64,000 bases of DNA from contig NZ_BBWZ01000001.1 in NCBI RefSeq assembly GCF_001015055.1, forward strand, positions 62,001 to 126,000, read 5' to 3'. Of the stretch, positions 34,906 through 43,948 are shown one piece after another. The position numbers were made by a program, and so were the translations under genes. The DNA is from Aneurinibacillus tyrosinisolvens (GTDB lineage Bacteria > Bacillota > Bacilli > Aneurinibacillales > Aneurinibacillaceae). The first letter of the stretch is position 1. Each line of letters opens with the position of its first letter. Below the pieces are notes generated by a model. That model made no database searches. It was not told where the DNA came from and saw only the letters and a program-made list of their open reading frames with translations.

Positions 34906-34933
34906 TGCACCATAGCAAATACATACTACGTTT

Positions 34934-34962
34934 AAAAGGTCGCTGTTATGGCGGCTTTTTTT
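34934..34962 (+). terminator. terminator downstream of tRNA-Leu
   Basis: An AAAAG-GT-CGC / GCG-G-CTTTT stem with a short loop ends in a run of seven T residues. It closes the tRNA transcript before the adeR-like gene. Confidence 0.65.
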
Positions 34963-35013
34963 AGTATAGGAAATTATATTTCGCTTTAAAGTGTTAAGGA
35001 AGGAGGACGCTGG

Positions 35014-36249
35014 ATGGAACATATTGAATTCACCGATTTGATGGAATTAGCCGATATGATTACGGAGCGGCTGGACAATCCAATTACAATCGAAGACATG
35101 AATCACCATGTCGTAGCGTACAGCACGCACGGGGAAACGACCGACCCGGTTCGAATGGAAACGATCATGAGGCGAAAGGTACCGGAAGCGGTTCTTGTAC
35201 GTTTCTGGAAGGATGGCGTCATCCAGTCCCTTATGCACAGCGACGAGCCGGTTCGTATTCCGGCCATGAAGGATGTAGGGCTGAACGACCGTGTAGCTAT
35301 CTCCATTCGCCGCGGCCAGGAGATTCTTGGCTATATCTGGGTACAGGAGGCGGTGCGTCCATTAACGGAGCATGATTTCTCCATCCTAAAGTGGGCTGCC
35401 CGGCTGGCGATGCCGCGCATGCTTCACCGCAAAGACAGGCAAACAAAGAATGAAGAAAAGAGGCAGCAGTTTTTTTGGGAAGTGCTGTCCGGCGGAACGG
35501 CGGAACGGCGGGAGATTGAAAAAAGAGCAGCCCAGCTGCAGGTGTATTTGCCGCCGGTCATGGAGGTGCTCGTCTTCGAGTTTCGCTCTTCAGGTGAGGT
35601 TTGGCATAGCCTGCAAAAGGAACTGGACTACCTGTTTTCAAATCTCGGCGATTTTTTCCCGGTCCGCTATATTCCGATGTGGGTTTTTGATGAGAACCAG
35701 TTTATCATTCTGGCGGGTATGAATGGGGATGAGGAGGAGAAGATGCATGAGGCAAGTAAAACATTTGTCGGGCAGCTTCATAAGCGTCTTAACCGCCGCT
35801 TCGGAAAAGAAAGCATGATAGCGGGGCACGGCCAGCCGGTGCGTGATGTAACGAAGATTGCGGTGAGTTACCAGCAGGGGCTTGAAGTCATCCACTTAAA
35901 AAAGGCGCTTCCAGAGGAATTGGGCGAGGTGCAAGGCTATCATGAACTTGGTATGTACCGCCTCTTCCCCGAAATGAAGAAATGGAATGAAAAAATGAAT
36001 TATACAAACACGAAGCTTGAGCGCCTTCTTGCTTATGACCGGGAAAATCAGAGCAACCTTGTAGATACGCTTGAGGCATTCCTTGCGACGACGGGCAAAA
36101 TAAACCAAACGATACAGCGTTTGCATATCCACCCGAACACGTTGAGCTACCGTCTTAAGCGCATTACAGAAGTAGGCGGCGTCGATTTGAATGATCCAAA
36201 TGATCGGGTCATGCTTTTTCTTGATTTAAAGATGAGAAAATATAAATGA
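35014..36249 (+). CDS. PucR/CdaR-type transcriptional regulator, AdeR-like
   Basis: A 411-residue regulator. The N-terminal ~130 residues form a sensory domain (VAYSTHGETTDPV, ISIRRGQEILGYIWVQE), a GGDEF-like middle domain lies at ~170-300, and the C-terminal PucR-type helix-turn-helix is INQTIQRLHIHPNTLSYRLKRI. It lies directly upstream of ald, as B. subtilis AdeR does, where that regulator activates alanine dehydrogenase. GGAAGGAGGA precedes ATG 35014. A terminator at 36253 separates it from ald. Confidence 0.85.
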   Translation: MEHIEFTDLMELADMITERLDNPITIEDMNHHVVAYSTHGETTDPVRMETIMRRKVPEAVLVRFWKDGVIQSLMHSDEPVRIPAMKDVGLNDRVAISIRRGQEILGYIWVQEAVRPLTEHDFSILKWAARLAMPRMLHRKDRQTKNEEKRQQFFWEVLSGGTAERREIEKRAAQLQVYLPPVMEVLVFEFRSSGEVWHSLQKELDYLFSNLGDFFPVRYIPMWVFDENQFIILAGMNGDEEEKMHEASKTFVGQLHKRLNRRFGKESMIAGHGQPVRDVTKIAVSYQQGLEVIHLKKALPEELGEVQGYHELGMYRLFPEMKKWNEKMNYTNTKLERLLAYDRENQSNLVDTLEAFLATTGKINQTIQRLHIHPNTLSYRLKRITEVGGVDLNDPNDRVMLFLDLKMRKYK

Positions 36250-36252
36250 CAG

Positions 36253-36281
36253 GAATCCCTTGTGGTGGGATTCTTTTTTTT
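36253..36281 (+). terminator. intrinsic terminator after the adeR-like gene
   Basis: GAATCCC (36253-36259) pairs with GGGATTC (36267-36273), followed by eight T residues. Confidence 0.85.
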
Positions 36282-36324
36282 AGGCAGGACATTCTAAACG
36301 TAGCGGCGTTTATGAAAAAGGGAG

Positions 36325-36340
36325 TTGTGGAATTCCACAA
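36325..36340. promoter_or_regulatory. perfect 16-bp palindrome upstream of ald, candidate AdeR operator
   Basis: TTGTGGAATTCCACAA is a perfect palindrome 112 bases before the ald start. It lies between the adeR-like terminator and the ald promoter region, the expected place for an activator site. Assignment to the AdeR-like protein is inference from position. Confidence 0.55.
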
Positions 36341-36451
36341 ATAAGAAACGGCATTTTTACAGTTTACAACAAAGAAAAGTTCATGAAAAATACATAAAAT
36401 AATAGATAAGGTAAGACATGCACCGTTGCTTATTATAAGGAGGTTATATAA

Positions 36452-37585
36452 ATGCTAGTAGGAATCCCTAAAGAAATAAAAAATAACGAAAACCGTGTTG
36501 CGATTACACCGGCTGGTGTAGCTGCGCTCGTACATGCAGGACATGAAGTCATTGTGGAAACGCAAGCAGGTATTGGAAGCGGCTTTGCGGATGATGTATA
36601 TGCGCAGGAAGGGGCGGAAATCGTTTCCACTGCAAAAGAAGCCTGGTCGGCTGAGATGGTTATGAAAGTAAAAGAGCCGCTCGCTGAAGAATTTCAGTAT
36701 TTCAAAGAAGGATTAGTGTTGTTTACGTACCTTCACCTTGCTCCGGAACCTGATCTGACAAAAGCGCTCGTTGACAACAAGGTCATCGCTATCGCCTACG
36801 AAACAATCCAGTTAGACAGCGGTGCGCTTCCGCTTCTGACTCCAATGAGTGAAGTAGCCGGACGCATGGCTGTACAAATCGGTGCCCAGTTCCTTGAGAA
36901 GTCCAACGGCGGAAAAGGAGTACTGCTCGGCGGGGTGCCTGGCGTGGAAGCAGGCCGTGTTACGATTGTTGGCGGCGGAATCGTAGGAACGAACGCAGCA
37001 AAAATCGCGCTCGGCATGGGCGCGCGCGTTACGCTGCTTGATATTAGCCCCGACAGACTGCGTTACCTTGATGAAATCTTCCAGGGCCGCGTTCAGACGC
37101 TTATGTCAAATCGCTATAACATCGCTAAGGCCGTTAAGGAAGCAGACCTTCTTGTCGGTGCGGTTCTCATTCCGGGTGCACGCGCACCGCGTCTTGTAAC
37201 TGAGGATATGGTAAAAGAAATGGAACCGGGCTCGGTTATCGTAGACGTTGCGATTGACCAGGGCGGTTCGATTGAAACGATTGACCGAGTAACAACACAC
37301 AGCAATCCAACGTATGTGAAGCATGGCGTTGTTCATTATTCTGTGGCGAATATGCCAGGTGCTGTAGCCCGTACCTCCACACTGGCCCTGACAAACGTTA
37401 CGGTTCCTTATGCTGTACAAATCGCAAGCAAAGGATATCGTGAAGCGGCGCTTGCCAATCCGGCGCTGGCCCGCGGCATTAACGTTATTGAAGGAAAAGT
37501 AACCTTCAAAGCGGTGGCTGATGCGCTTGGCTACACGCATGTTAACGTAAAAGAAATCTTAAACAACGGAACGGTAACTGTATAA
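36452..37585 (+). CDS. ald: alanine dehydrogenase
   Basis: A 377-residue NAD-dependent L-alanine dehydrogenase, making pyruvate and ammonia from alanine. It starts [20 protein letters not shown], with catalytic Lys and His in MVMKVKEPL and FTYLHLAPE, and the NAD fold in [21 protein letters not shown]. In spore formers it supports growth on alanine and sporulation. AAGGAGG precedes the ATG. The AdeR-like regulator upstream and the palindrome at 36325 suggest activation by alanine. Confidence 0.96.
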   Translation: MLVGIPKEIKNNENRVAITPAGVAALVHAGHEVIVETQAGIGSGFADDVYAQEGAEIVSTAKEAWSAEMVMKVKEPLAEEFQYFKEGLVLFTYLHLAPEPDLTKALVDNKVIAIAYETIQLDSGALPLLTPMSEVAGRMAVQIGAQFLEKSNGGKGVLLGGVPGVEAGRVTIVGGGIVGTNAAKIALGMGARVTLLDISPDRLRYLDEIFQGRVQTLMSNRYNIAKAVKEADLLVGAVLIPGARAPRLVTEDMVKEMEPGSVIVDVAIDQGGSIETIDRVTTHSNPTYVKHGVVHYSVANMPGAVARTSTLALTNVTVPYAVQIASKGYREAALANPALARGINVIEGKVTFKAVADALGYTHVNVKEILNNGTVTV

Positions 37586-37591
37586 CAGTGA

Positions 37592-37625
37592 GAAAGGAGC
37601 ACCTCCCGCAGGTGCTCCTTTCTTA
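37592..37625 (+). terminator. intrinsic terminator after ald
   Basis: A perfect 13-bp stem (37592-37604 with 37610-37622) with loop CCCGC. The T-rich tail is short, but the stem is very stable. Confidence 0.85.
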
Positions 37626-37755
37626 TCCTTATGTAGTTACTGTACTCGTTACCACCCCTGTATCGCACGTAAACGGACGGAATTATTTCTGTATGTTTTA
37701 AAATTCTTTTGGACGCTCATACTACAAAGAGACATCATAGAAAGGAGGGGTAGAG

Positions 37756-37953
37756 ATGAAGAAATGGATGGCATATATCGTTGCGACCATTATGGTTTTC
37801 TCGCTAGTTACCACGGGATGTGGAAGAAACAACAATAATGGAAACGCCGGTAAAAGCGGCACGAAATCACAAAGCAACCAGGGCGGCGGCCAAAAAGGCG
37901 GTCAAGGTGGTCAAAAAGGCGGTCAAGGCGGTGGCGGTCAAGGTGGCAGGTAA
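37756..37953 (+). CDS. small Gly/Gln-rich lipoprotein
   Basis: A 65-residue predicted lipoprotein: signal peptide KKWMAYIVATIMVFSLV, lipobox VTTGC with Cys22, an Asn-rich stretch, then a low-complexity tail of GGQ/GGQKGG repeats. The repeats are in frame with short DNA repeats of GGCGGTCAA type. AAAGGAGG precedes ATG 37756. In a different frame the sequence after the stop reads GKNSSQAGQSS then stop, so a repeat-driven length change near the 3' end is possible. Function unknown. Confidence 0.65.
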   Translation: MKKWMAYIVATIMVFSLVTTGCGRNNNNGNAGKSGTKSQSNQGGGQKGGQGGQKGGQGGGGQGGR

Positions 37954-38009
37954 GAACAGCAGCCAGGCCGGACAAAGCAGCTAAACGCAAAGCCGATAAA
38001 TAAAAGAAG

Positions 38010-38037
38010 GAACTTACATATCCTGTAAGTTCTTTTT
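38010..38037 (+). terminator. intrinsic terminator after the lipoprotein gene
   Basis: GAACTTACA (38010-38018) pairs with TGTAAGTTC (38024-38032) around TATCC, followed by TTTTT. Confidence 0.88.
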
Positions 38038-38113
38038 CTATACTAATGGATAAAATCAAGTTTTTCGTTTTAGACTTTTGCATTGCGGGCGATGAACGCG
38101 ATGTTTTTCTCGC

Positions 38114-38431
38114 TTAAAATTTTATTAACAAATAAGAGAAACTACTAATGAGCAACAGGCTAAAGGCGCCGAGGACGATGCTTACCAGTGAAGCGTTGAG
38201 CAAAAGCTGATTGTACCCGAAATGCTGCTTAACTATGCCGTAGTTATTCACGGCCAGGTAAATGCCGGCGATGACAAATCCCCACTGCAGAATAAGTAAA
38301 GGATAGAGGAAAGCGGAATAGTATGTAAAAAACGTAACGATAGAAAGAGCAAGGGATAAAATCGCAAAGCCTAAACTGGCAACCGTCGTTATCGATATTT
38401 TTTCTTCTTGGTGCTCTAGGGTTCTCTGCAC
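38114..38431 (-). CDS. small four-helix membrane protein
   Basis: A 105-residue hydrophobic protein with about three to four membrane helices (TTVASLGFAILSLALSIVTFF, AFLYPLLILQWGFVIAGIYLA, NASLVSIVLGAFSLLLISSF). A short hydrophilic N-terminus (QRTLEHQEEK) would lie in the cytosol. It resembles small DUF4190/DUF4064-like proteins, but I cannot assign a family. The GTG start is preceded by GAGGAG at a rather long distance. The gene stands alone on this strand. Confidence 0.55.
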   Translation of the reverse strand: MQRTLEHQEEKISITTVASLGFAILSLALSIVTFFTYYSAFLYPLLILQWGFVIAGIYLAVNNYGIVKQHFGYNQLLLNASLVSIVLGAFSLLLISSFSYLLIKF

Positions 38432-38550
38432 GGTGAATCACGTCTCCTCTTGTTGTGTTGAGATTCCATATAACGTATGCAGGGCTATGTGCTTTTTTTA
38501 CCCCTTTTACTTTAAATGGAAACCACTTCAGAGAAGGAAACGTTTCTACT

Positions 38551-39147
38551 TTAATGTTGCTTGCTGGCCGGTTGCTTTTTCATTGCCACACCGGCGGTCA
38601 GGCAAAATCGCATCGCTTCTTCCACGGGCATGGAAATGAATTCAATCCTTTCCCTCGGATACAGCTTCAATTCTCCGCTGACCTGCAGGCCGTGGGGAAT
38701 GTAGACAGCAACATAGGACTCAGCAAGCCCCAACGCTGTTACGTTTTCCGCTGTAAGAAATCCCACTCTTTTCGCCCCGTCTTCTTCCGTCAGGAGAACA
38801 ACCTGGGAGAAGGATTTCTTTTCTCCGATGAATGATTCAACGGTATCTTTTACCATCCCATAAATGGTCTTCAGCCCAGGAAATCGTTCAATTAGTTTTT
38901 CCGTCCACTCTAATAGCTTACGGCTCAGCCACATCTGGCTGAAAAAACCAACCACTGTAATGAGGAGCAGGGTAATGAGGAGTCCCATGCCGGTAACAGT
39001 GGGGAGAGAAAAATAAATAAGCAGCTTTTTTCCAAGCCGGTCAATCAAAGTAAAGAGATAGGCAACGATATAAATCGTAACTCCGATAGGTGCGATAACG
39101 AGTAATCCGTTTAAAAACCATTTTACAAATCGCTTCAGCTGACTCAC
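38551..39147 (-). CDS. DUF502 family membrane protein
   Basis: A ~198-residue DUF502 protein. It has two membrane helices (FLNGLLVIAPIGVTIYIVAYLF, TGMGLLITLLLITVVGFFSQ) and the conserved PGLKTIYGMVKDTVESF, VGFLTAENVT and VAVYIPHGLQVSG segments. The family is widespread and uncharacterised. The family N-terminus (LKRFVKWFLNG) suggests a start at GTG 39147, although AAGGA lies too close; a CTG shortly after or a longer frame to TTG 39225 are other options. Confidence 0.8.
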   Translation of the reverse strand: MSQLKRFVKWFLNGLLVIAPIGVTIYIVAYLFTLIDRLGKKLLIYFSLPTVTGMGLLITLLLITVVGFFSQMWLSRKLLEWTEKLIERFPGLKTIYGMVKDTVESFIGEKKSFSQVVLLTEEDGAKRVGFLTAENVTALGLAESYVAVYIPHGLQVSGELKLYPRERIEFISMPVEEAMRFCLTAGVAMKKQPASKQH

Positions 39148-39668
39148 TTCCTTTTTCTTTTTTTCTAGAATAACATGATTTGCTTCAGGTAAGTTTAAAT
39201 CGATAAGATAATGGACGAAAAACAAAGAATAGGCGAGGTATAAAGCGTTTACATTTAATAATATCTTTACATCAGCTTAATTGAAATTATATGAATATTT
39301 ACATTACAAAAGGATTGATATAGGCTAAAGACAGGTAAGAAAAAACAAAAAGAAAGGAAGGCAAACAGCAATTGACATGCTAGCTTTCAGTTCGGGATCA
39401 TTACCGGGCAGAAACAGCGCTTCCCTTACCTGTTGCGACTGTCTGTCATTTAATAAAAAGGACCATAATCCTGAGCTGATATGATAACTCTATCGGAAAG
39501 GGGATAGTCCGGTGACATAAGTAAGCGAAGCATGCCATACACAGCTGTTCTTATAGCTATGGGCATGTGGGATTTTACTGAACTGGAAATATCGAATGAA
39601 GCATGCACGGCATGCTTGCTAGTATGAAAGGACGTTTGCAAGAAAAGTGGATATGAAAGAAGCAGCGT

Positions 39669-39721
39669 AAGACCCTGGTTTCCTCCGCAATGAAGGAGAG
39701 ACAGGGTCTTCGTATTTTTTT
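39669..39721 (+). terminator. terminator-like hairpin in the gap before the HD-GYP gene
   Basis: AAGACCCTG (39669-39677) pairs with CAGGGTCTT (39702-39710), with an inner CTCC/GGAG stem, followed by CGTA and seven T residues. No gene ends just upstream, so a short non-coding transcript may end here. Confidence 0.7.
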
Positions 39722-39743
39722 GCGGCAAGCCTGCTGCTCCCCC

Positions 39744-39773
39744 CTGACACTGCCTGATTGAGTGAGATATAAT
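39744..39773 (+). promoter_or_regulatory. candidate sigma-A promoter of the HD-GYP gene
   Basis: CTGACA at 39744-39749 and TATAAT at 39768-39773, 18 bp apart, lie about 40 bases before the start codon. Confidence 0.6.
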
Positions 39774-39810
39774 AAGCTATACAAAGAACTGTACAGGGGG
39801 AGAGGAATTC

Positions 39811-40875
39811 ATGCGCCAAATCAGCTTAGATTATGTAGAACCTGGACAGGTTCTTGCCAGGAGCATTTATACGAGTGATGGGAGAACCTTATTGAATGCG
39901 GGGGTTCTGTTAACTCCCGGTATGATTACGAAGCTCCATCGCATCGGCGTAACCGTTCTTTACATAAAGGATAAACAGTTTGAAGATATCGTTATCGAAG
40001 ACGTTGTTTCCGAAGAAACGAGGCGTGAAGCGATTTCTAATGTGGCGGATGCCCTCCAGTGTGTACAGGAAGGAAAGGAATTTGACACCAAGACGGTATC
40101 AAAAACGATGACAAACCTTGTTGATGAGATTTTGCGGCAGAAAAACGTGCTGCTAAACTTAACCGATATTCGGACGAAGGATAACCAGCTCTTTGTGCAT
40201 TCGTTAAACGTATGTATCATGTCTACGATTATCGGTATGAATATGGGTTACAACACAGCGAAATTAAAAGAACTGGCCCTTGGCGCTCTGTTTCATGATG
40301 CGGGAAAAGCGCTTCAGAGCGACGATCCGCTTCGTCACCATTATACGCAGGAAGGTGATCATCATGCGTGGATCGGGTTTAACGTACTGCGCAAAAAGCA
40401 CGAACTAAGTCTTGCAACCGCGCATGTTGCCCTCCAGCACCATGAATTTATTGACGGTACAGGGGAACCGCGGGGGATTTCCAGTGCTGAAATACACGAG
40501 TTTGCCAAAATCGTTGCTGTGACGAATTTTTATGATAACTTGATTTCCGGGTTATCTGCCGAGCCGACGATGCTTCCTTATGAAGCGAGTGAATATGTAA
40601 TGGGATTGGCCGGAAAGCGGTTTGACCACGATATTGTTATTAAATTCCTTCGCTCTATTGCTCTGTACCCGACCGGAAGTTCGGTGAATTTAAGCACCGG
40701 AGAGATAGGCGTTGTTGTGGGGCAGCACAAAGGCCTGCCGTCCCGTCCGATTATCCGCGTGATTAAGCAGAACAGGGAGGACAGGGGAAAGTATGAATAT
40801 GACGAGCCGGAAGTGAAAGAAGTAGACTTAAGCAAAGAGACAACCGTATTCATTGATTCGGTTTTAAACTCCTAA
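39811..40875 (+). CDS. HD-GYP-type phosphohydrolase with degenerate GYP motif
   Basis: A 354-residue protein. An N-terminal ~110-residue domain (DYVEPGQVLARSIYTSDGRTLL) precedes an HD domain with ALFHDAGKAL and AHVALQHHEFIDGTGEPRGI. Canonical HD-GYP enzymes, which hydrolyse c-di-GMP, read HHE-DG-GYP; here GYP is GEP. The HD metal ligands remain, so activity is possible but the nucleotide may differ. GGGGGAGAGG precedes ATG 39811. The PilZ protein at 34083 is another possible c-di-GMP gene in the window. Confidence 0.85.
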   Translation: MRQISLDYVEPGQVLARSIYTSDGRTLLNAGVLLTPGMITKLHRIGVTVLYIKDKQFEDIVIEDVVSEETRREAISNVADALQCVQEGKEFDTKTVSKTMTNLVDEILRQKNVLLNLTDIRTKDNQLFVHSLNVCIMSTIIGMNMGYNTAKLKELALGALFHDAGKALQSDDPLRHHYTQEGDHHAWIGFNVLRKKHELSLATAHVALQHHEFIDGTGEPRGISSAEIHEFAKIVAVTNFYDNLISGLSAEPTMLPYEASEYVMGLAGKRFDHDIVIKFLRSIALYPTGSSVNLSTGEIGVVVGQHKGLPSRPIIRVIKQNREDRGKYEYDEPEVKEVDLSKETTVFIDSVLNS

Positions 40876-40940
40876 TAAGGTATACTTGTTTCAAAAAATT
40901 TCTAAATATTGCCGCATAATGAGGAACGGGAGGATGGAAA

Positions 40941-41717
40941 ATGGTGATTGACTGTAAAAATATAAGCTGGAAGCGTGATAAGAAGGCGATTCTGAAACAG
41001 GTAACATGGGCTGTAGAGCCAGGGGAGCACTGGACTATTCTCGGGTTGAACGGTTCGGGGAAAACGACCCTTCTTAATATTATAAACGGATACATATGGC
41101 CCACCACAGGAGAAATCAGTGTGCTGGGGAAGAAGTTCGGCGAATATGATCTGCGTGAATTGCGGAAATCGATCGGCTGGGTCAGCTCTTCCATGCAGGA
41201 AAAGCTCTATGGGAACGAAGCTGTAACGAACATTGTGCTGAGCGGGAAGCTTGCCTCCATGGGTCTTCTCTATGAACGGCCGGATAAAGAAGATGTGGAA
41301 AAGGCAGAAGCCCTGCTGGAGCAGATGGGATGCTTTCCGATGAAGGACCGGCTATATCAGACTCTGTCACAGGGTGAGAAGCAAAAAGTGCTTATTGCCC
41401 GTGCCCTTATGGCTTCCCCGCAGCTGCTCATTCTTGATGAGCCAGCCACAGGGCTCGACATTTTCGCACGGGAACAACTCCTCCAGACGATTCAACAGCT
41501 GGGAGAGCAGCCGGAAGGGCCGACGCTCGTTTACGTTACACACCATATTGAAGAAATTACCCCCGGCTTTAAACATGCGTTATTGTTAAAGCAAGGAGAG
41601 GTCTTCGCTGCCGGCCTGGCATCTGATGTTTTAACAGGAGAAAGTCTTACCAACTTTTTTGATACAAAGGTAGAAGTAAGATGGCAAAAAGGGCGTCCGT
41701 GGCTGCAAATTGTCTAG
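40941..41717 (+). CDS. ABC transporter ATP-binding protein (YlmA/ModF-like)
   Basis: A 258-residue ATPase with Walker A GLNGSGKTTL, signature TLSQGEKQK, Walker B LLILDEPATGLD and a switch His in VTHHIEEI. The sequence resembles YlmA of B. subtilis, an orphan ATPase related to ModF. No permease gene is adjacent, so it may act without a transporter or serve one encoded elsewhere. GGGAGG precedes ATG 40941. It is convergent with ytvI, with only ~30 bases between. Confidence 0.88.
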   Translation: MVIDCKNISWKRDKKAILKQVTWAVEPGEHWTILGLNGSGKTTLLNIINGYIWPTTGEISVLGKKFGEYDLRELRKSIGWVSSSMQEKLYGNEAVTNIVLSGKLASMGLLYERPDKEDVEKAEALLEQMGCFPMKDRLYQTLSQGEKQKVLIARALMASPQLLILDEPATGLDIFAREQLLQTIQQLGEQPEGPTLVYVTHHIEEITPGFKHALLLKQGEVFAAGLASDVLTGESLTNFFDTKVEVRWQKGRPWLQIV

Positions 41718-41746
41718 CGTGCTGCACCGGGTTGCCTTCGACATTT

Positions 41747-42799
41747 TTAAAAATCAATTTTTATTTTCAGAAAACCGGCCTTGCGGAGCGATACATAAAC
41801 AATAACGAGAGCCGGGCCAAGAATGAGGCCGATAAAGCCGAGAAGCTGAAAGCCGATATACAGACTCACGAGTGCGGACAGTGCGCTGATTCCGAGGCTG
41901 GAACCGAGCACCTTCGGTTCAACCGCCCGCCGAATGACCGTGATGGCGACGAACAGAATAAGCAAACCGATGCATAATCGTGTATCGCCGTTCGCATAGC
42001 TGTAGATTGCCCACGGCACAAGAAAAGAACCTGCGCCCAGGATAGGCAAAATGTCCACAATAACAATAATGAGCGAGAACAGCAGCGCATAGTTGACACC
42101 GAGAATTAAGAGGCCGATGAGAGTAAGCACATACGTAAGCAAACTCAAAATGACCTGGGCGCGAAGAAAGCCGATAAAAGCGCGGAAAAGCTGGCTCAAT
42201 ACGAGTTCCACCTTTTCGCGCGCAGAATCGGTAAAAAGAGCCATGAAGTTTCTCCGCAGGCGGGGCAAATCCATGCTGATAAGAAAGAGAGAGATCAGGT
42301 AAATAATTGAAACGATGAGGAGGCCCGGGATGCTGGCAACTCCGCCGAGGGCAAACTTTGTAATCGCACCCGCTGCATTTGTCGCAGAATTCTTCAGGCC
42401 TTCTGTAAGCTGGTGTACTGTAGATATCGCATCAAACGGCAGGGAAGTCGTGAACCGTTCCCATTTTCCTGTGTACTTGTCTATAAACTCAGACAAACTG
42501 GAGAAGAAGGCAGGAAGTTTCCCGGCTAATTCCATACTCTGTATAACGAGCACGGATCCGAGACGATAGCCGCCTATGCCAAAAATAGCAAAAAACAAAA
42601 GAAAGACGAGTGTAACTGCCAGAATTCTTTTAATAGCGAACGTGCGGATAGCAAAGCTAACGAGCGGTTCCAGAAAAATCGCTGTCAGCAAAGCAAGAAG
42701 AAAAGGGATTGTATACGGGATTAACAGCAAGCATACGACTGCAAGAATAATAAGCACAAACGTTTTTCGAAGGGCCGGCATACGTTTACTCCAATTCAT
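41747..42799 (-). CDS. ytvI: sporulation integral membrane protein YtvI (AI-2E transporter family)
   Basis: A 350-residue member of the AI-2E/PerM family with seven to eight helices. It matches the YtvI branch of endospore formers: LLLIPYTIPFLLALLTAIFLEPLV, VIVDILPILGAGSFLVPWAIYSY and GLILGPALVIVYVSLRKAG. The transported substrate is unknown. ATG 42799 overlaps the last codons of the upstream cation transporter gene by 14 bases, so the two are probably co-transcribed and translationally coupled. Confidence 0.87.
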   Translation of the reverse strand: MNWSKRMPALRKTFVLIILAVVCLLLIPYTIPFLLALLTAIFLEPLVSFAIRTFAIKRILAVTLVFLLFFAIFGIGGYRLGSVLVIQSMELAGKLPAFFSSLSEFIDKYTGKWERFTTSLPFDAISTVHQLTEGLKNSATNAAGAITKFALGGVASIPGLLIVSIIYLISLFLISMDLPRLRRNFMALFTDSAREKVELVLSQLFRAFIGFLRAQVILSLLTYVLTLIGLLILGVNYALLFSLIIVIVDILPILGAGSFLVPWAIYSYANGDTRLCIGLLILFVAITVIRRAVEPKVLGSSLGISALSALVSLYIGFQLLGFIGLILGPALVIVYVSLRKAGFLKIKIDF

Positions 42800-43763
42800 T
42801 TAATTTTTCCGGGGTCCAGTCTCTCACCCCATTATCTTCAATAATTCCAAGCGTTACATCTGCAATATCGGCATCATTAAGCAGTTTATCCTGCACGCGG
42901 AATTTTACATCATCGGCATCTGCCAGTGAAAGGCCGGGCTGAAGCTCCATATAGCTTTCAACATGATAGAACCGGCCTTCCTGTGTAATTCTCATCATAT
43001 TAATATCTGTCACACAGGAATCTGAAAGAATGATTTTCGCGACTTTTTCCTCGACAACCCGCGGAGCAGCAACGCCAATAAGCCCCACCATATTATCATA
43101 ACCTACCCGAAAGACCACGCCTACCATAAGAAAGCCGATTAGAATCGTTGCGATTCCATCAAGTATGGCTATATTTGTGAAATGCCCGATCATGATGGCA
43201 ATTAAGGCAAGCAGAGAACCGCTTGTACCGACAAGATCTTCATAGAATACGAGCCTTGTCGGCGGTGCCGCCCGCTTGACGTGCCGAAAAGCAGCCGGAA
43301 CGATGCCCAGGCCCTTCGCGTCTACACGGGACTGCTCTACAATTTCCCTCATTGCTTTAATTAATACATATCCATCGGTTCCGATTGCAAGAACGAGAAT
43401 AAGGAAATTCAGCCAGAAATGGCTCGATTGTGCAGGGTGATTCAGTAAATGAAACCCTTCAAGAATCGTTTCGTAGGCCATAATGGTTACAACAATAACC
43501 GCAACCATACAGAAAATGTTAATTACGCGCCCGAACCCGGTCGGAAAACGACGGGTAGGCTTTCGTTCTGCCAGCACGCTCCCTGTAAAGACAAAGCCCT
43601 GGTTGACCGCATCAGCGACAGAATGCATAGCAGTGGCAAACATTGTCCCGCTTCCGCTGTAGAAAGCCGCCACTCCTTTGACAAGCGCGAGCGCTGTATT
43701 TCCTGCAGCAGCCGCTGCCGACGTTGCGTTTCCTTTTTTCACGAGTTCCCATGGAGAAGCCAT
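42786..43763 (-). CDS. cation diffusion facilitator family transporter
   Basis: A 325-residue cation/proton antiporter. Membrane helix 2 holds the metal site in ATAMHSVADAVNQGFVFTG (H-x3-D), and the second pair lies in FYEDLVGTSGSLLALIAI. A cytosolic ferredoxin-like domain lies at the C-terminus (DINMMRITQEGRFYHVESYMEL). It likely exports zinc, iron or manganese. ATG 43763 follows GGCGGAG. It overlaps ytvI at its 3' end. Confidence 0.9.
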   Translation of the reverse strand: MASPWELVKKGNATSAAAAAGNTALALVKGVAAFYSGSGTMFATAMHSVADAVNQGFVFTGSVLAERKPTRRFPTGFGRVINIFCMVAVIVVTIMAYETILEGFHLLNHPAQSSHFWLNFLILVLAIGTDGYVLIKAMREIVEQSRVDAKGLGIVPAAFRHVKRAAPPTRLVFYEDLVGTSGSLLALIAIMIGHFTNIAILDGIATILIGFLMVGVVFRVGYDNMVGLIGVAAPRVVEEKVAKIILSDSCVTDINMMRITQEGRFYHVESYMELQPGLSLADADDVKFRVQDKLLNDADIADVTLGIIEDNGVRDWTPEKLNELE

Positions 43764-43867
43764 GTCTCCGCCTCCTGTCTATTTTATCCTTTATTCTCCT
43801 TTACCCAAAATTTAAGGAATGGAAAGAGGGGAAAATAATTCTATTCTTAGAAAAAATGTTAATTTTT

Positions 43868-43896
43868 TGGAACTTATTGTTTTTGTTTTGCGTATA
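43868..43896 (+). promoter_or_regulatory. candidate sigma-W promoter of the nfeD-floT pair
   Basis: TGGAAC at 43868-43873 and CGTATA at 43891-43896, 17 bp apart, resemble the ECF sigma-W consensus (TGAAAC, 16-17 bp, CGTA). In B. subtilis the homologous yuaF-floT-yuaI operon is sigma-W controlled. It lies about 50 bases before the nfeD start. Confidence 0.6.
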
Positions 43897-43948
43897 TAAT
43901 GGTAGCTAGGCGGGTGCCTGACAGAAAAGCGGGAAGGGGGATAGCCGA

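Larger units (their letters stand above)
39148..39810. other. 662-base intergenic region with palindrome and terminator
   Basis: No convincing gene is seen. The left part is AT-rich. AAGCATGC-ACG-GCATGCTT at 39599-39617 is a perfect inverted repeat, and a related AAGCATG lies near 39527. A 34-codon frame at 39374 (CCDC motif inside) has only a distant ribosome site. The right end holds a terminator (39669-39721) and the promoter of the HD-GYP gene. Confidence 0.5.

Noticed and set aside
37879..37953. Short repeats as a possible CRISPR array
   Set aside because: Repeats are only 9-21 bases, without spacers, and encode the in-frame Gly/Gln tail of a lipoprotein.
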